Shown: positions 42,835-52,011, counted from the first letter of the stretch. The stretch: DNA of 64,000 nucleotides from Neobacillus bataviensis (GCF_019969725.1 NZ_JAHXYW010000006.1:314437-378436), one strand, 5' to 3'. Notes: a model not told the origin generated them from the letters alone. Program-made: numbers and translations.

Positions 42835-43717
42835 TTAATTTCCCCCTTTGTAATAAATAGCTTGATACATATTGATAGATTTCTGTATGGTCCGCATCCT
42901 TTGCAAGTGCCTGACTGGCGTCATCGAATCTGTTAAAAACAAGCTGCGGAAGATTTGTCTCGGCTTCTGTTTGTAAAAATAGATTTTTAGCCATTTCTAA
43001 ATCTTTCCGTAACAGTTCCAGACTAAAACCAGAATCAAAACTTTCCGTCAGGATAAAGGATGGAAACTTATACTCGGTTGAACCGCTTCGGCCAGTGCTT
43101 TGGTTAAAGACATGAATGGCTGTTTCGGGCTCTACCTCAAAACGCTCGAGCAATTGGACGGCCTCGCAGGTAGCCAATAGATGCGTGCCAGAAAGATAGT
43201 TGTTAATCGCCTTGATTAAGTGACCGCTTCCAATGGGGCCAACATGAAAGAGGCTTTTTCCCATCGATTCTAGCAAACGCTTACATTTGGTGAAGATATC
43301 AACCCTGCCCCCAATCATGATTGTTAGCTCAGCAGTGACCGCTTTCTTAACGCCTCCGCTGACTGGCGCGTCCAAAAATTCGATGTTATTTTCTTCTAGT
43401 TTTTTAAAATTGGTTCTTGTTTCTTCCGGGTAGGAACTGCTCATATCAATGATGGTTAAAGACTCTGAGGAGTAATGATCAATAATTTCGTCGATGACTT
43501 GATTTACAATCTTAGATGAGGGGAGCATGAGAATAATCGTTTGGACGTTGTGAATCCAATCTAAAAGTTTACCAGTTTTCCCGCCATAGCTCTGGAATTC
43601 GCTGATTGCGGAATCATTGACATCCATTCCGTAAACATCGTATCCATTTGTCAGCAGGTTTCTTGCCATCGGCAGCCCCATTTTACCAAGCCCAATAAAA
43701 CCTACTGTCTGGATCAT
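42779..43717 (-). CDS. 3-hydroxyisobutyrate dehydrogenase-like beta-hydroxyacid dehydrogenase
   Basis: A 312-aa NAD(P)-dependent enzyme. The Rossmann motif is GFIGLGKMGLPMARNL, the substrate-binding loop DAPVSGGVKKA, and the catalytic Lys region GSGHLIKAINNYL. The family oxidises beta-hydroxyacids such as 3-hydroxyisobutyrate, tartronate semialdehyde or L-threonate. The last ~18 residues are encoded in the overlap with dctP and look unlike the family. It overlaps the upstream AA_synth gene by four bases. Its substrate is probably an intermediate of the imported acid. Confidence 0.87.
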   Translation of the reverse strand: MIQTVGFIGLGKMGLPMARNLLTNGYDVYGMDVNDSAISEFQSYGGKTGKLLDWIHNVQTIILMLPSSKIVNQVIDEIIDHYSSESLTIIDMSSSYPEETRTNFKKLEENNIEFLDAPVSGGVKKAVTAELTIMIGGRVDIFTKCKRLLESMGKSLFHVGPIGSGHLIKAINNYLSGTHLLATCEAVQLLERFEVEPETAIHVFNQSTGRSGSTEYKFPSFILTESFDSGFSLELLRKDLEMAKNLFLQTEAETNLPQLVFNRFDDASQALAKDADHTEIYQYVSSYLLQRGKLNEKDSETIHCSGNSSISI

Positions 43718-44298
43718 GAAGGAAAAATTCCTTCAAGCTCTTTATGTAGAGAGCCAATGCGCGGGTGAGCACGTCCGCTTGTTGTCACGACAGCCGCAAT
43801 GACGATTTCATTATTTCTAGGTGCATCAGGGATTCTTACTTCAAATGTCATATGATGACTTCGGATTTTCGCATCCATTTTGTGTTTAATAGCTAAATCC
43901 AAACTGCTGCCGGCGGCCCCTCTTTTTTCAGCAGAAGGGAGGAGTGTTTCCGCGTCCCCGCATTGAGAACGGAACGGATTTCCAAAGGTTAGCGTGTGGA
44001 TGATCGCAGAACCATGTTCAATCTCTCCATCGAGTCCAACGAGTGCCCCTTTTCCATAACCTTCTACTTCCTCACCTGTAACACCTAAAGCTTCCATCGC
44101 TTTCTTTGGCAGCAGTTCACCAAGTTGTTCGGAACACGCTTGGATGAGAGGAAGAAGGTCTTCCACATACTTGCCAGCATAAGGGTTCTTAATGACGGCT
44201 AAGGCAGCCGCAATCCGAACAGGCTTATCTGCTTTTTTGAATCCTTCAATAAAGGTCTCTTCGGAAACAGTGACGATTTTTCTGATTTCTAATTCCAT
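43714..44298 (-). CDS. AA_synth/DUF1185-family protein
   Basis: A 194-aa protein with features of the amino-acid-synthesis family (DUF1185): IRKIVTVSEETFIEG, NPYAGKYVEDL, VGLDGEIEHG, GRAHPRIGS. The biochemical role of the family is poorly known; members sit in operons with TRAP transporters and dehydrogenases for hydroxyacids and amino acids. It is first of the minus-strand operon, and an operator-like GGATACA site lies 25 bases before its start. Confidence 0.75.
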   Translation of the reverse strand: MELEIRKIVTVSEETFIEGFKKADKPVRIAAALAVIKNPYAGKYVEDLLPLIQACSEQLGELLPKKAMEALGVTGEEVEGYGKGALVGLDGEIEHGSAIIHTLTFGNPFRSQCGDAETLLPSAEKRGAAGSSLDLAIKHKMDAKIRSHHMTFEVRIPDAPRNNEIVIAAVVTTSGRAHPRIGSLHKELEGIFPS

Positions 44299-44322
44299 TT
44301 TTACCCTCCTGATATTTTGGAT

Positions 44323-44334
44323 TTTGGATACAAT
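44323..44334 (-). promoter_or_regulatory. GntR operator-like site 1 (TTTGGATACAAT)
   Basis: TTTGGATACAAT lies just upstream of the ribosome site of the minus-strand operon. It matches 11 of 12 bases of the site at 44485-44498. Confidence 0.65.
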
Positions 44335-44484
44335 CTACAGTCGAGATGTCTTCGTCAAATGCTGATATTACCACTATAACAAAATCGATAAATATTGTGA
44401 ATACACAAAAAATACAAAATAAATAAAATTTTCTATTTATTTTTTGGGTACCATCTTGTATATTTTAAATTAGGTCCAGTTGTA

Positions 44485-44498
44485 GATTGGATACAATC
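44485..44498 (+). promoter_or_regulatory. GntR operator-like site 2 (GATTGGATACAATC)
   Basis: A palindrome GATTG-GATA-CAATC, 22 bases before the DctQ start, in the divergent TRAP promoter region. It is the most symmetric of six related sites. Confidence 0.75.
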
Positions 44499-44520
44499 CA
44501 CAGTATAAGGAGTTGATTTT

Positions 44521-45075
44521 ATGAAGAAACTCTTTAAATGGCTTGATCACATCGAAGAAGGTTTAGCAGGAGTGCTGTTTATTGGAGGAGTAGCTGTAAG
44601 TTTGTACGGAGTTTTTACAAGGTATGTTTTGAATGCGCCAGAATCTTGGATCACGGAAATCTTTGAATTTTTGCTCACCTGGTCCATCTTTATCGGTTTC
44701 GGCTTGGCACTCAAAGACAACCGGCACATCCAAGTAGAATTATTATTTGATAAGCTTCCTAAAGGTTTAAAAAGAATTGTAGCAACTATTAGTAATTTAA
44801 TAGGAGCAGGATTTGCCCTTTACCTTGCTTATTCATCCTTAGAATTGATAACGGTTTCAAAAGAACAAGGAACGAAGACAATTGATGTCGGTATGCCAAT
44901 CTGGATTTCCTATCTGGTACTTCCTATCGGAATGGGGCTATTAGGTCTTTATTTTATTGTAAAGGCTTACAAAGCGGCGAAAGGCGATCAAAGAGAGCTT
45001 ATCGGTGAGATTGAACTGTTATATGAAGAGATGCAAAAAGAAGGAAGTTCAAATGAGAAAGGAGTAGGCGCATGA
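44521..45075 (+). CDS. dctQ: TRAP transporter small permease (DctQ family)
   Basis: A 184-aa membrane protein with four spans and the DctQ pattern (ESWITEIFEFLLTWSIFIGFGLALKDNRHIQVE). It links the solute-binding protein to DctM. It overlaps dctM by four bases and faces the dctP operon across a shared regulatory region. Confidence 0.92.
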   Translation: MKKLFKWLDHIEEGLAGVLFIGGVAVSLYGVFTRYVLNAPESWITEIFEFLLTWSIFIGFGLALKDNRHIQVELLFDKLPKGLKRIVATISNLIGAGFALYLAYSSLELITVSKEQGTKTIDVGMPIWISYLVLPIGMGLLGLYFIVKAYKAAKGDQRELIGEIELLYEEMQKEGSSNEKGVGA

Positions 45076-46340
45076 ATCCAGTTTTAGTCCTGTTTCTAGT
45101 TTTTGCCGTCCTGTGCTTAATACGGGTACCGATTGCCGTCAGCTTGGGATTATCAAGTGTCATAGCACTTTCAATGTCGGATTTTACCCTATATACTGTT
45201 ATTCAAAAAATGTTCAATTCCTTAAACTCAGCCACATTGATGGCCATCCCAGGTTTCGTCTTCGCTGGAATCATTATGTCAAAAGGCGGCATTTCGCACT
45301 ATTTAATTGAGGCATTGAAATCTTGGGTAGGGCATATCCGTGGTGGACTGGCTGTTATCACAGTCCTCGCTTGTATGATCTTTGCGGCCATTTCAGGTTC
45401 AAGCCCGGCAACGGCGGCTGCCGTTGGAAGCATCATGATCCCTGGTATGGTGAAAGCGGGTTATAGCAAAAGGTACGCGATGGGGCTTGTCGCTGCCTCT
45501 GGTACACTAGGAATCTTGATTCCGCCTTCGATTCCATTAATTATCTATGGAACGGTTGCTGAAGAATCAATTGGAAAGCTGTTCTCTGCGGGAATCATTC
45601 CTGGATTAATGCTTGGAGGAATTCTATTAGTCTCTGCTATTATTCATGCAAGAATCAATAATTATGGGAAATTGCCAAAACAATCGATGCAGGAAAGATG
45701 GAAAAAGACGGCTAAAGCATTTTGGGGCTTCCTGCTTCCTGTCATTATTCTTGGCGGAATCTATTCAGGTGCGGTTACACCAACAGAGGCAGCATTTGTA
45801 TCGTGCTTATATGGATTAATTGTCTCTATTTTTATCTACAAAGAATTAAGCTTTCCGAAATTTAGAGAGGTCCTGAAAGAATCGATTAACATTACTTCGA
45901 TGATCTTCCTTGTCATCGCATCGGCCATGATTTTCGGTATGTTCCTGACAACAGAACAGGTTCCGCAGGAATTTGCGACTTGGATTGAAGCAAGCACATC
46001 TAATAAGTGGATTTTTATGATTGGTGTTAATATCATGTTCTTTATTATGGGAATGTTCCTTGACTCGGTTGCCATCATTTTAATCACCTTGCCGATTTTA
46101 TTACCGGTTTTAGCATTATTTGATATTAATATTATCCATTTTGCCATCATTATGACTATCAATATGGAGCTGGCTATGATCTCACCTCCTGTTGGGCTGA
46201 ATCTATTCGTTGTCAGCGGCATTACAAGGGAAAAGGTTGGGGAAGTAGTCCGAGGCGTTCTGCCGTTCTTTGCCTTAATGATTCTCGCCCTGGCGATCGT
46301 GGTTATTTTCCCGCAGGTATCCTTATTGTTGGCCAAGTAA
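45072..46340 (+). CDS. dctM: TRAP transporter large permease (DctM family)
   Basis: A 422-aa polytopic membrane protein with ~12 spans. It shows the DctM blocks ISGSSPATAAAVGSIMIPGM and GILIPPSIPLIIYG, and SPPVGLNLFVVSGI near the end. It forms the ion-coupled transport channel together with DctQ and the DctP lipoprotein. Substrates of such systems are C4-C6 carboxylic acids; the surrounding enzymes point to a di- or hydroxy-acid. Confidence 0.94.
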   Translation: MNPVLVLFLVFAVLCLIRVPIAVSLGLSSVIALSMSDFTLYTVIQKMFNSLNSATLMAIPGFVFAGIIMSKGGISHYLIEALKSWVGHIRGGLAVITVLACMIFAAISGSSPATAAAVGSIMIPGMVKAGYSKRYAMGLVAASGTLGILIPPSIPLIIYGTVAEESIGKLFSAGIIPGLMLGGILLVSAIIHARINNYGKLPKQSMQERWKKTAKAFWGFLLPVIILGGIYSGAVTPTEAAFVSCLYGLIVSIFIYKELSFPKFREVLKESINITSMIFLVIASAMIFGMFLTTEQVPQEFATWIEASTSNKWIFMIGVNIMFFIMGMFLDSVAIILITLPILLPVLALFDINIIHFAIIMTINMELAMISPPVGLNLFVVSGITREKVGEVVRGVLPFFALMILALAIVVIFPQVSLLLAK

Positions 46341-46370
46341 TCTGACTCGAGCTGTAAAGAAGGTAGTAGG

Positions 46371-47015
46371 ATGAAAGCGGTTATGGAATTTGAGACCTTA
46401 CAAAATAAAGTAACAACGAGACTACGTGAAGCGATTATCACCGGAGATTTAAAACCGGGTGAAAGGCTAATCCAGGATGAGTTAGCTTCCCTAATGGGAG
46501 TAAGCCGCATGCCGATTCGCGAAGCGTTAAGAGACCTGGAAAGGGAAGGGCTGGTTGAAATCCTTCCTCATAAAGGGGCTCAAGTAACGGGGCTCACAAG
46601 GGATGATATCGAAGAGTTATATTTTCTCAGATCCAAGATGGAAGCTGTTACCGTACAAAAATCGATGAACTTTTTAACGAATGAAGATCGGGAAAGGCTT
46701 CAGGAGTTAGTAGAAAAAATGGATCGAGATATCGCGATAGGTGATATGGAATCATTTGTGGAGAATAATAGGGAATTTCATTTGTTGCTCCAGAGCGGGT
46801 GTAAATGGAAAAAAGTAAAGGTATTATGCAAACAATTTATTGAAGGCTATCCTGCACATGTTCCGAGCTTAATTCCAGATACCACACTGGTTTCGAATGA
46901 AGAGCATAAGGCTATGCTTAAAGCTCTTGATGAAAAAGATCCTATTTGGCTCGGCCAGCTGGTGGAGCACCATATTATGAGAACGGGGAATACACTTACT
47001 CGATTACTAGAGTAA
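46371..47015 (+). CDS. GntR-family (FCD type) regulator
   Basis: A 214-aa regulator. Its winged helix carries the recognition helix VSRMPIREALRDL, followed by an FCD effector domain (FHLLLQ, later HHIMR). The helix is nearly identical to that of the GntR protein at 51323, so both probably see the same operator. It follows the TRAP permease genes by 30 bases and precedes an operator-like site at 47035 in front of the lyase gene. It likely senses the transported acid or its CoA derivative. Confidence 0.9.
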   Translation: MKAVMEFETLQNKVTTRLREAIITGDLKPGERLIQDELASLMGVSRMPIREALRDLEREGLVEILPHKGAQVTGLTRDDIEELYFLRSKMEAVTVQKSMNFLTNEDRERLQELVEKMDRDIAIGDMESFVENNREFHLLLQSGCKWKKVKVLCKQFIEGYPAHVPSLIPDTTLVSNEEHKAMLKALDEKDPIWLGQLVEHHIMRTGNTLTRLLE

Positions 47016-47034
47016 GCAGTTATTTTTCCGCTGA

Positions 47035-47046
47035 ATTGTATCCAAT
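47035..47046 (+). promoter_or_regulatory. GntR operator-like site 3 (ATTGTATCCAAT)
   Basis: Inverse orientation of ATTGGATACAAT, with seven bases between it and the AAGGAGG ribosome site of the CitE-like gene. Confidence 0.7.
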
Positions 47047-47072
47047 ATCCTAAAAGGAGGGATTCTATAAAA

Positions 47073-47930
47073 ATGAAGAGGTCCTATTTATTTGTTCCTG
47101 CCACGTCAACCAGGATGTATGAGAAGGCGCTGGCTAGTGAAGCTGATTGTGTCATTTTTGATTTAGAGGATGCCGTTGCCCTTTCTGAAAAACAAGAGGC
47201 AAGAGAGCGTGCAAAAGTTTTTCTCGAAAACAACCAGCCAGAAAAAGATGTGTTGATTCGGATTAACGATGTAAATACTCCTTTTTGGAGAGAGGATTTA
47301 GAAGCCGCCATTGTGGCGGGGGCAAGCGGGGTGGTCGTCCCGAAGGCGGAATATGCCAATAGTATGAAGATGTTATGTGAAACAGCCCTTGTTTTCCTCG
47401 AAAGACAGAATCGGGATCTTCATTCTTTTGTCGTTCTTCCATTAATTGAAACGGCAAGAGGGGTTCAATTTGCTTATGAAATTGCGGGAGCTCATTACAT
47501 GATTAAGAGATTAGTATTTGGCTCGATTGATTATTCGTTGGATGTGGACTGCGAGTTGACCGATGACGGAATCGAGCTGCTGTATGCCCGGTCGCAGGTG
47601 GTTAATGCCTCGAAAGCGGCGGGCATCGGCAGCCCTGTTGATGCCGTCTACCCTGATCTTGCGAATGAACCGGGGCTGATCAACGAGTCGCAAAGGGCGA
47701 GGCGGCTTGGTTACAAGGCGAAGCTTGCCATCCATCCGAAGCAATTGCAGCCGATTCACGAGATCTTCTCGCCAGGCCAAATGGAATTGGATGAAGCATT
47801 AGAAATTGTGAATGCCTTTGAAGCGGCAGAGCAGCAAGGGATTGCCTCTATTGCAGTGGGGAATAAGCTGGTAGATTATCCGGTTTATAAAAAAGCGAAA
47901 GCGTTGCTGCTGTCGGTTGGTCTTTCTTAA
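47073..47930 (+). CDS. HpcH/HpaI (CitE-like) CoA-ester lyase
   Basis: A 285-aa TIM-barrel lyase of the CitE/malyl-CoA/citramalyl-CoA lyase family. The diagnostic segments are RSYLFVPATS, DCVIFDLEDAV with the catalytic Glu-Asp pair, VVPKAE, LIETARGV and GSIDYSLDVDC. These enzymes cleave 3-hydroxyacyl-CoA esters (L-malyl-, beta-methylmalyl- or citramalyl-CoA) into acetyl- or propionyl-CoA and glyoxylate or pyruvate. A SucCD-like CoA ligase in the same regulon could supply the substrate. AAGGAGG at 47054-47060 precedes ATG 47073. Confidence 0.88.
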   Translation: MKRSYLFVPATSTRMYEKALASEADCVIFDLEDAVALSEKQEARERAKVFLENNQPEKDVLIRINDVNTPFWREDLEAAIVAGASGVVVPKAEYANSMKMLCETALVFLERQNRDLHSFVVLPLIETARGVQFAYEIAGAHYMIKRLVFGSIDYSLDVDCELTDDGIELLYARSQVVNASKAAGIGSPVDAVYPDLANEPGLINESQRARRLGYKAKLAIHPKQLQPIHEIFSPGQMELDEALEIVNAFEAAEQQGIASIAVGNKLVDYPVYKKAKALLLSVGLS

Positions 47931-47959
47931 GTGACTTTTCCTCTGGGAGAGTGGTGGCT

Positions 47960-48240
47960 CTACGTTACCCAAAACGAGGTTGGGGAGAGAATCTGGTCAC
48001 GTAGAGAAGTTCTACGTTACCTAAAACGAGGTCGAGGTAAGAATCCGGTCACATAGAGAGGTTCTACGTTACCTAAAACGAGGTTGAGGTGAGAATCCGG
48101 TCAAGTAGAGAGGTTCTACGTTACCCAAAACGAGGTTGAGGTGAGAATCCGGTCACATAGAGGGGTTCTACGTTACCCAAAACGAGGTCGAGGTAAGAAT
48201 CCGGTCAAGTAGAGAGGTTCTACGAATCTCTAAAACGGGA
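47960..48240. repeat. 52-bp tandem repeat array (array D)
   Basis: CTACGTTAC-like starts lie at 47960, 48012, 48064, 48116, 48168 and 48220, each exactly 52 bp apart. Units are ~90% alike; most differences are single bases. Each junction contains GTAGA…TCTAC, so the array can fold into a row of small hairpins. It fills the 415-base gap between the lyase and MmgE/PrpD genes. Confidence 0.92.
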
Positions 48241-48345
48241 TGAGAGCTAATAATAAGGTATTTCATTGCCCGCCAAAGCCAAAAAGAGGGCTCCACGTAA
48301 ATGAAGCTGCAGATTAAAATAACTAGAATAACGGAGGGGAACCAG

Positions 48346-49698
48346 ATGGTAACCGAAAAACTAGCCCTACATATCACAAATACATCTTACGAGCAATTTA
48401 GCAAAAATGCCTTAAGGGAAGCGAAACGAAGTCTATTAAACTGGCTCGGGGTGGCGATCGGCGCGGCCAACCACGAATCGATGGATATGGTACTGAACGT
48501 TGCCAGAATGACATCCAGCCAGCCGCAGGCAACCGTGCTGGGAAGAAATGAAAAAGTCGACATGCTGTTTGCCTCCCTGCTCAACGGAATGTCCTCCCAT
48601 ATCTTTGATTTTGACGATACCTTACTAGAAACGGTATTACATCCTTCCGCGCCTGTTTTTCCAGCGATCCTGGCCTATGCAGAGGAACATAACAAAACAG
48701 GAAAGGATGTCCTGGAAGCTTTTATCATCGGCTGTGAGGTCGAAGCGAGACTGGCCTTAAGTGTCTACCCGTCACATTACTGGCGCGGCTGGCATATTAC
48801 CGGAAGCGTCGGCGGAATTGGCGCGGCAGCAGCAATCAGCAAACTGATGGGCTCAGACCTAGAAAATACCATTTACTCCCTTGGGATTGCAGCAACCGAT
48901 CCGACAGGGCTGCGCGAAATGTTTGGCACGATGACAAAGCCGTATCATCCAGGCAAAGCGGCGATGAACGGACTTTTAGCAGCATTATTAGGAGGACAGG
49001 GCTTCACCGCCTCCAAACAGCCGCTTGAAGCGAAACGCGGATTCCTCCAAGTATTATCTGAAGAGAACAAGGCCGAGCTCGTGACGGAACAGTGGGGCGA
49101 TAAGTGGGAAGTGGAGAAGAACAGCTACAAGCCTTACGCAAGCGGAATCGTCACCCATCCGGCCATTGATGCGATTATTTCGATTCAAAAGGAGCACAAA
49201 CTTCAAGCAGAGGAAGTGGAATCGATCACGATCACCGCCCATCCGCTTGTCAAAGAGCTTACTGGAAAAACTAACATTACCACCGGGCTTGAAGGGAAAT
49301 TCAGTGTGTATCATTGTGTCGCTGCTGGGTTCTTTAACCTGAAGGCCGGCGTCTATGAGTTTACCGATGAATATGTAAATGACCCTGCTGTGAAAGAGCT
49401 TCGGGACAAAATTACCCTTGTCATCAATGAAAAGATTAAAGAAGACCAAGTGCAACTCACCGTTAAATTAACGGCTGGCACCGAGTTTTCCCTTTTTGTT
49501 GAGCAAGCGATCGGCAGTGAAGATAACCCGATGACAGATGAACAAATCAAAGAGAAATTCATCGATGTAACAGGAGATATCATCAGCCTCGAAGCGAAAC
49601 ATGAACTGATTGACCTTGTTGACCGCTTTGAAGAAGTGGAGGATTTGACGTCGTTCTTCCAGCTGTGCCAGCCGAAGGAAACCGCAAATCAATATTAA
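48346..49698 (+). CDS. MmgE/PrpD-family protein (copy 1)
   Basis: A 450-aa member of the MmgE/PrpD family, which includes 2-methylcitrate dehydratase, cis-aconitate decarboxylase and iminodisuccinate epimerase. Typical blocks are LNWLGVAIGAANH, NGMSSHIFDFDDT, HPSAPVFPAI, GWHITGSVGGIGAAAA and PYHPGKAAMNG. The substrate-binding His and Asp of DDT…HPS are present. ATG 48346 is set by GGAGGGG. It probably dehydrates, decarboxylates or epimerises a branched tricarboxylic or dicarboxylic acid. Identity below family level cannot be read. Confidence 0.88.
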   Translation: MVTEKLALHITNTSYEQFSKNALREAKRSLLNWLGVAIGAANHESMDMVLNVARMTSSQPQATVLGRNEKVDMLFASLLNGMSSHIFDFDDTLLETVLHPSAPVFPAILAYAEEHNKTGKDVLEAFIIGCEVEARLALSVYPSHYWRGWHITGSVGGIGAAAAISKLMGSDLENTIYSLGIAATDPTGLREMFGTMTKPYHPGKAAMNGLLAALLGGQGFTASKQPLEAKRGFLQVLSEENKAELVTEQWGDKWEVEKNSYKPYASGIVTHPAIDAIISIQKEHKLQAEEVESITITAHPLVKELTGKTNITTGLEGKFSVYHCVAAGFFNLKAGVYEFTDEYVNDPAVKELRDKITLVINEKIKEDQVQLTVKLTAGTEFSLFVEQAIGSEDNPMTDEQIKEKFIDVTGDIISLEAKHELIDLVDRFEEVEDLTSFFQLCQPKETANQY

Positions 49699-49702
49699 AA
49701 CC

Positions 49703-49741
49703 AATCACCGAGGGGACGCCAGTCTGGTCCCTTAGGTGATT
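49703..49741. repeat. Dispersed GGGGAC/GTCCC palindrome, short variant
   Basis: AATCACC / GGTGATT and GGGAC / GTCCC pair around a nine-base loop, just upstream of the DASS transporter gene. It shares the GGGGACG…GTCCCtt core with the copies at 12023 and 33712. Confidence 0.6.
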
Positions 49742-49769
49742 ATGTCTTTCAGGGGAAAAGGAGAGAAAT

Positions 49770-51230
49770 ATGGCTTTCCCAAATACAAGAGTAAGTGTAC
49801 TAACAAAACAGAAGCAAAAGTCACATCCCGAAGTAAAAAAAATCATCATCCTGCTTGTTGGCATTCTTTTAATGGCAGGAGTGTATTTCATCCTCCCTGC
49901 CAACTTTACCGGTTCGGCCAGAATCATGTTGGCATTTTTGGTGCTGAGTGTCTTTTATTGGACGTTTGAGCCAATTCCGATTGGCTTGACGGCCGTGATT
50001 TTGCTCATCTTAATGCTGGTATTCGGCGTGGTGACAACAGATGTGGTCTATAGCGGATTTGCTTCGCCAGCGGTTTTTCTCATTATCGGCGGCATGATGC
50101 TTGCCAAAGGGGTCAATGACACAACGCTTACCAAAAGAATCGCCTATGTTTTTTTATCGAAATGGGGAGGAACGGCCAAGGGTCTGCTGGGGAGCATTCT
50201 GATTATTCCGCAGATCCAGTCGTTTTTTATTCCGGCAGCAGCGGTCAGGGCCACGCTGATGCTTCCGGTCGCGATGATGTCACTGGACACCATTGGCGAA
50301 AAAGCGAAAGGGAATCTCGGAAAAATGCTCCTGCTTGGGGTAGCGTTTGGCGGGACGGTCAGCGGCACTGCGGTAATGACCGCGGCCATCGGGAATATTT
50401 TAACGGTGGAATTATTGAAGGAGTTCGTGGGAATCAAAATCACCTACATTCAGTGGTTTGCCTACACCTTCCCCATTTGGCTCATCATGATCCCGGTCGT
50501 ATGGTTTACATTATTAAAACGGTTCCCCTTAACGGAGGAAGAGAAACAATTTCCCCATGTAAAAAAAGAGCTGGAACAGAAGCTCGAAGAATTGGGTAAA
50601 TTAAACACCAAAGAGAAAAAGTGTTTGGCGATCCTGTTCATGATTGTCGCCTTGTGGTTTACCGAGCCTTTGCACGGATTACATCCAAGTGTTCCCGCCC
50701 TGATTGGCGTGGTGTTAATGGGCTTGCCGGGGATCGGCTGCACGAAATGGGACAATTTGGTGAAGATCAATTTTGATACGGTTCTTTTGATGGGTGTTAC
50801 GCTTTCCCTCGGCTATGCGTTTAATAAATCGGGAGCCGCAAAGCTGGTTGGCGATAGTTTAAGTTCCGACTGGATTCTTTATTTTCTCCACTCGCCGGTT
50901 TTGGCGGTCATAACGATTCTCGTGATTACCCATATTCTCCATTTGGCCGTGGCGAATGTCTCGACCGCCGTCGTCACCCTTGTGCCGATTTTTATCGGAT
51001 TATCTGCTAAAGCCGGGGCGGACCCTGTTCTTATTTGTTTAACCGCCTCGATTGCCTGTCTTCATGGGTATATTCTGGTAGTGGAAGCAACACCAAATAT
51101 CATCGTTCATAGTTCAGGACGGATCGAGCAAAAAGAGTTTTTAATTCCAGGTATTTTATTGACGGTCCTCATGAGCATCGTAGTCCTCTTAACTGCCGTT
51201 ACTTGGTGGAACTGGCTAGGGCTCCTATAA
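49770..51230 (+). CDS. DASS/SLC13-family anion:sodium symporter
   Basis: A 486-aa transporter with ~12 spans and the DASS pattern: YWTFEPIPIGLTAVI at the start, SGFASPAVFLIIGGMMLAKG in the middle, and paired hairpin regions near NVSTAVVTLVPI at the end. DASS proteins import di- and tricarboxylates with sodium. It lies between two MmgE/PrpD/CoA-ligase blocks of the catabolic island, giving the cell a second importer besides TRAP. ATG 49770 follows AAAAGGAGAG. Confidence 0.9.
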   Translation: MAFPNTRVSVLTKQKQKSHPEVKKIIILLVGILLMAGVYFILPANFTGSARIMLAFLVLSVFYWTFEPIPIGLTAVILLILMLVFGVVTTDVVYSGFASPAVFLIIGGMMLAKGVNDTTLTKRIAYVFLSKWGGTAKGLLGSILIIPQIQSFFIPAAAVRATLMLPVAMMSLDTIGEKAKGNLGKMLLLGVAFGGTVSGTAVMTAAIGNILTVELLKEFVGIKITYIQWFAYTFPIWLIMIPVVWFTLLKRFPLTEEEKQFPHVKKELEQKLEELGKLNTKEKKCLAILFMIVALWFTEPLHGLHPSVPALIGVVLMGLPGIGCTKWDNLVKINFDTVLLMGVTLSLGYAFNKSGAAKLVGDSLSSDWILYFLHSPVLAVITILVITHILHLAVANVSTAVVTLVPIFIGLSAKAGADPVLICLTASIACLHGYILVVEATPNIIVHSSGRIEQKEFLIPGILLTVLMSIVVLLTAVTWWNWLGLL

Positions 51231-51275
51231 GAAATATTTGTGGCAAGTCATCAGAATCTATAGACAATTTGAAAT

Positions 51276-51288
51276 GGATTCTGTATCC
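51276..51288 (+). promoter_or_regulatory. GntR operator-like site 4 (GGATTCTGTATCC)
   Basis: The reverse strand reads GGATACAGAATCC, one base from the GGATACAGTATCC palindrome at 58874. It lies 35 bases before the second GntR gene, suggesting autoregulation. Confidence 0.6.
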
Positions 51289-51322
51289 TAATTCCAAATA
51301 GGATTTGGAAAGGTCGTTAAAG

Positions 51323-51988
51323 ATGATCGAAAAAAATGGACTCATGATTGAAAACAGAGATACATTGCATTTAAGAGTTCTTAACTTAATACGCGAAGCG
51401 ATTTTAAAAGGCGATTTTAAACCAGGCGAGCGCCTTAAACAATCGGAACTTGCCGATGCGTTGGGTGTCAGCCGGATGCCGATCCGTGAAGCGTTTCAAA
51501 AGCTGGAAGCCGAAGGGCTGATTAAGCTTGAACCGCATAAAGGCGCCGTGGTGAAATCCATCAATGTGGGGGATATTGAGGAGATTTATGCCCTCCGGTC
51601 CGAATTAGAAAAAATGGCCGTCTTCCAAAGTGTGGAGAATTTAACCGAGGATGACCTGAAGGAATTAACGGCATTAGTGGAGAAAATGGAAGCAAGTCCG
51701 GATGTGGATGAGTTTGTCCGCTATAATATCGAATTTCACCGGCTGTTAATCAAGAGATGTACCTGGGAGCGTCTAAACACGTTTATCAGTACCTTATGGA
51801 ACGGCCTGCCGATGCAAACTCCCCATATTTTAAAAGGACAAAAGGATACATCTAATGTCGAACACAGAAGTATCTTAAATGCCGTTTTACGTAAAGATAA
51901 GGAAACAGCCGCTTACTTGGTTTCGAAACACATTTCGCGAACCGGTGAGATGTTAGTGAAGGGTTTAAAAGAAGAGGGAAGAAATTAA
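51323..51988 (+). CDS. GntR-family (FCD type) regulator, paralog
   Basis: A 221-aa regulator whose winged helix has VSRMPIREAFQKL, one or two residues different from the GntR at 46371. It has an FCD domain (FHRLLIKRC; HISRTGEM). ATG 51323 is used; the in-frame TTG 51305 has no proper ribosome site. An operator-like site precedes its own gene and another lies before the CoA-ligase gene downstream. Confidence 0.9.
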   Translation: MIEKNGLMIENRDTLHLRVLNLIREAILKGDFKPGERLKQSELADALGVSRMPIREAFQKLEAEGLIKLEPHKGAVVKSINVGDIEEIYALRSELEKMAVFQSVENLTEDDLKELTALVEKMEASPDVDEFVRYNIEFHRLLIKRCTWERLNTFISTLWNGLPMQTPHILKGQKDTSNVEHRSILNAVLRKDKETAAYLVSKHISRTGEMLVKGLKEEGRN

Positions 51989-52011
51989 TTCTCTCTTTTT
52001 TTTAAAAAATA

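Noticed and set aside
45836..46510. 224-codon minus-strand frame
   Set aside because: Antisense to dctM and a GntR gene; composition is that of a mirrored membrane protein.
47960..48240. Regular repeats considered as a CRISPR array
   Set aside because: Units repeat over their whole 52 bp with drift; there are no unique spacers and no cas genes. The same holds for the other five arrays.
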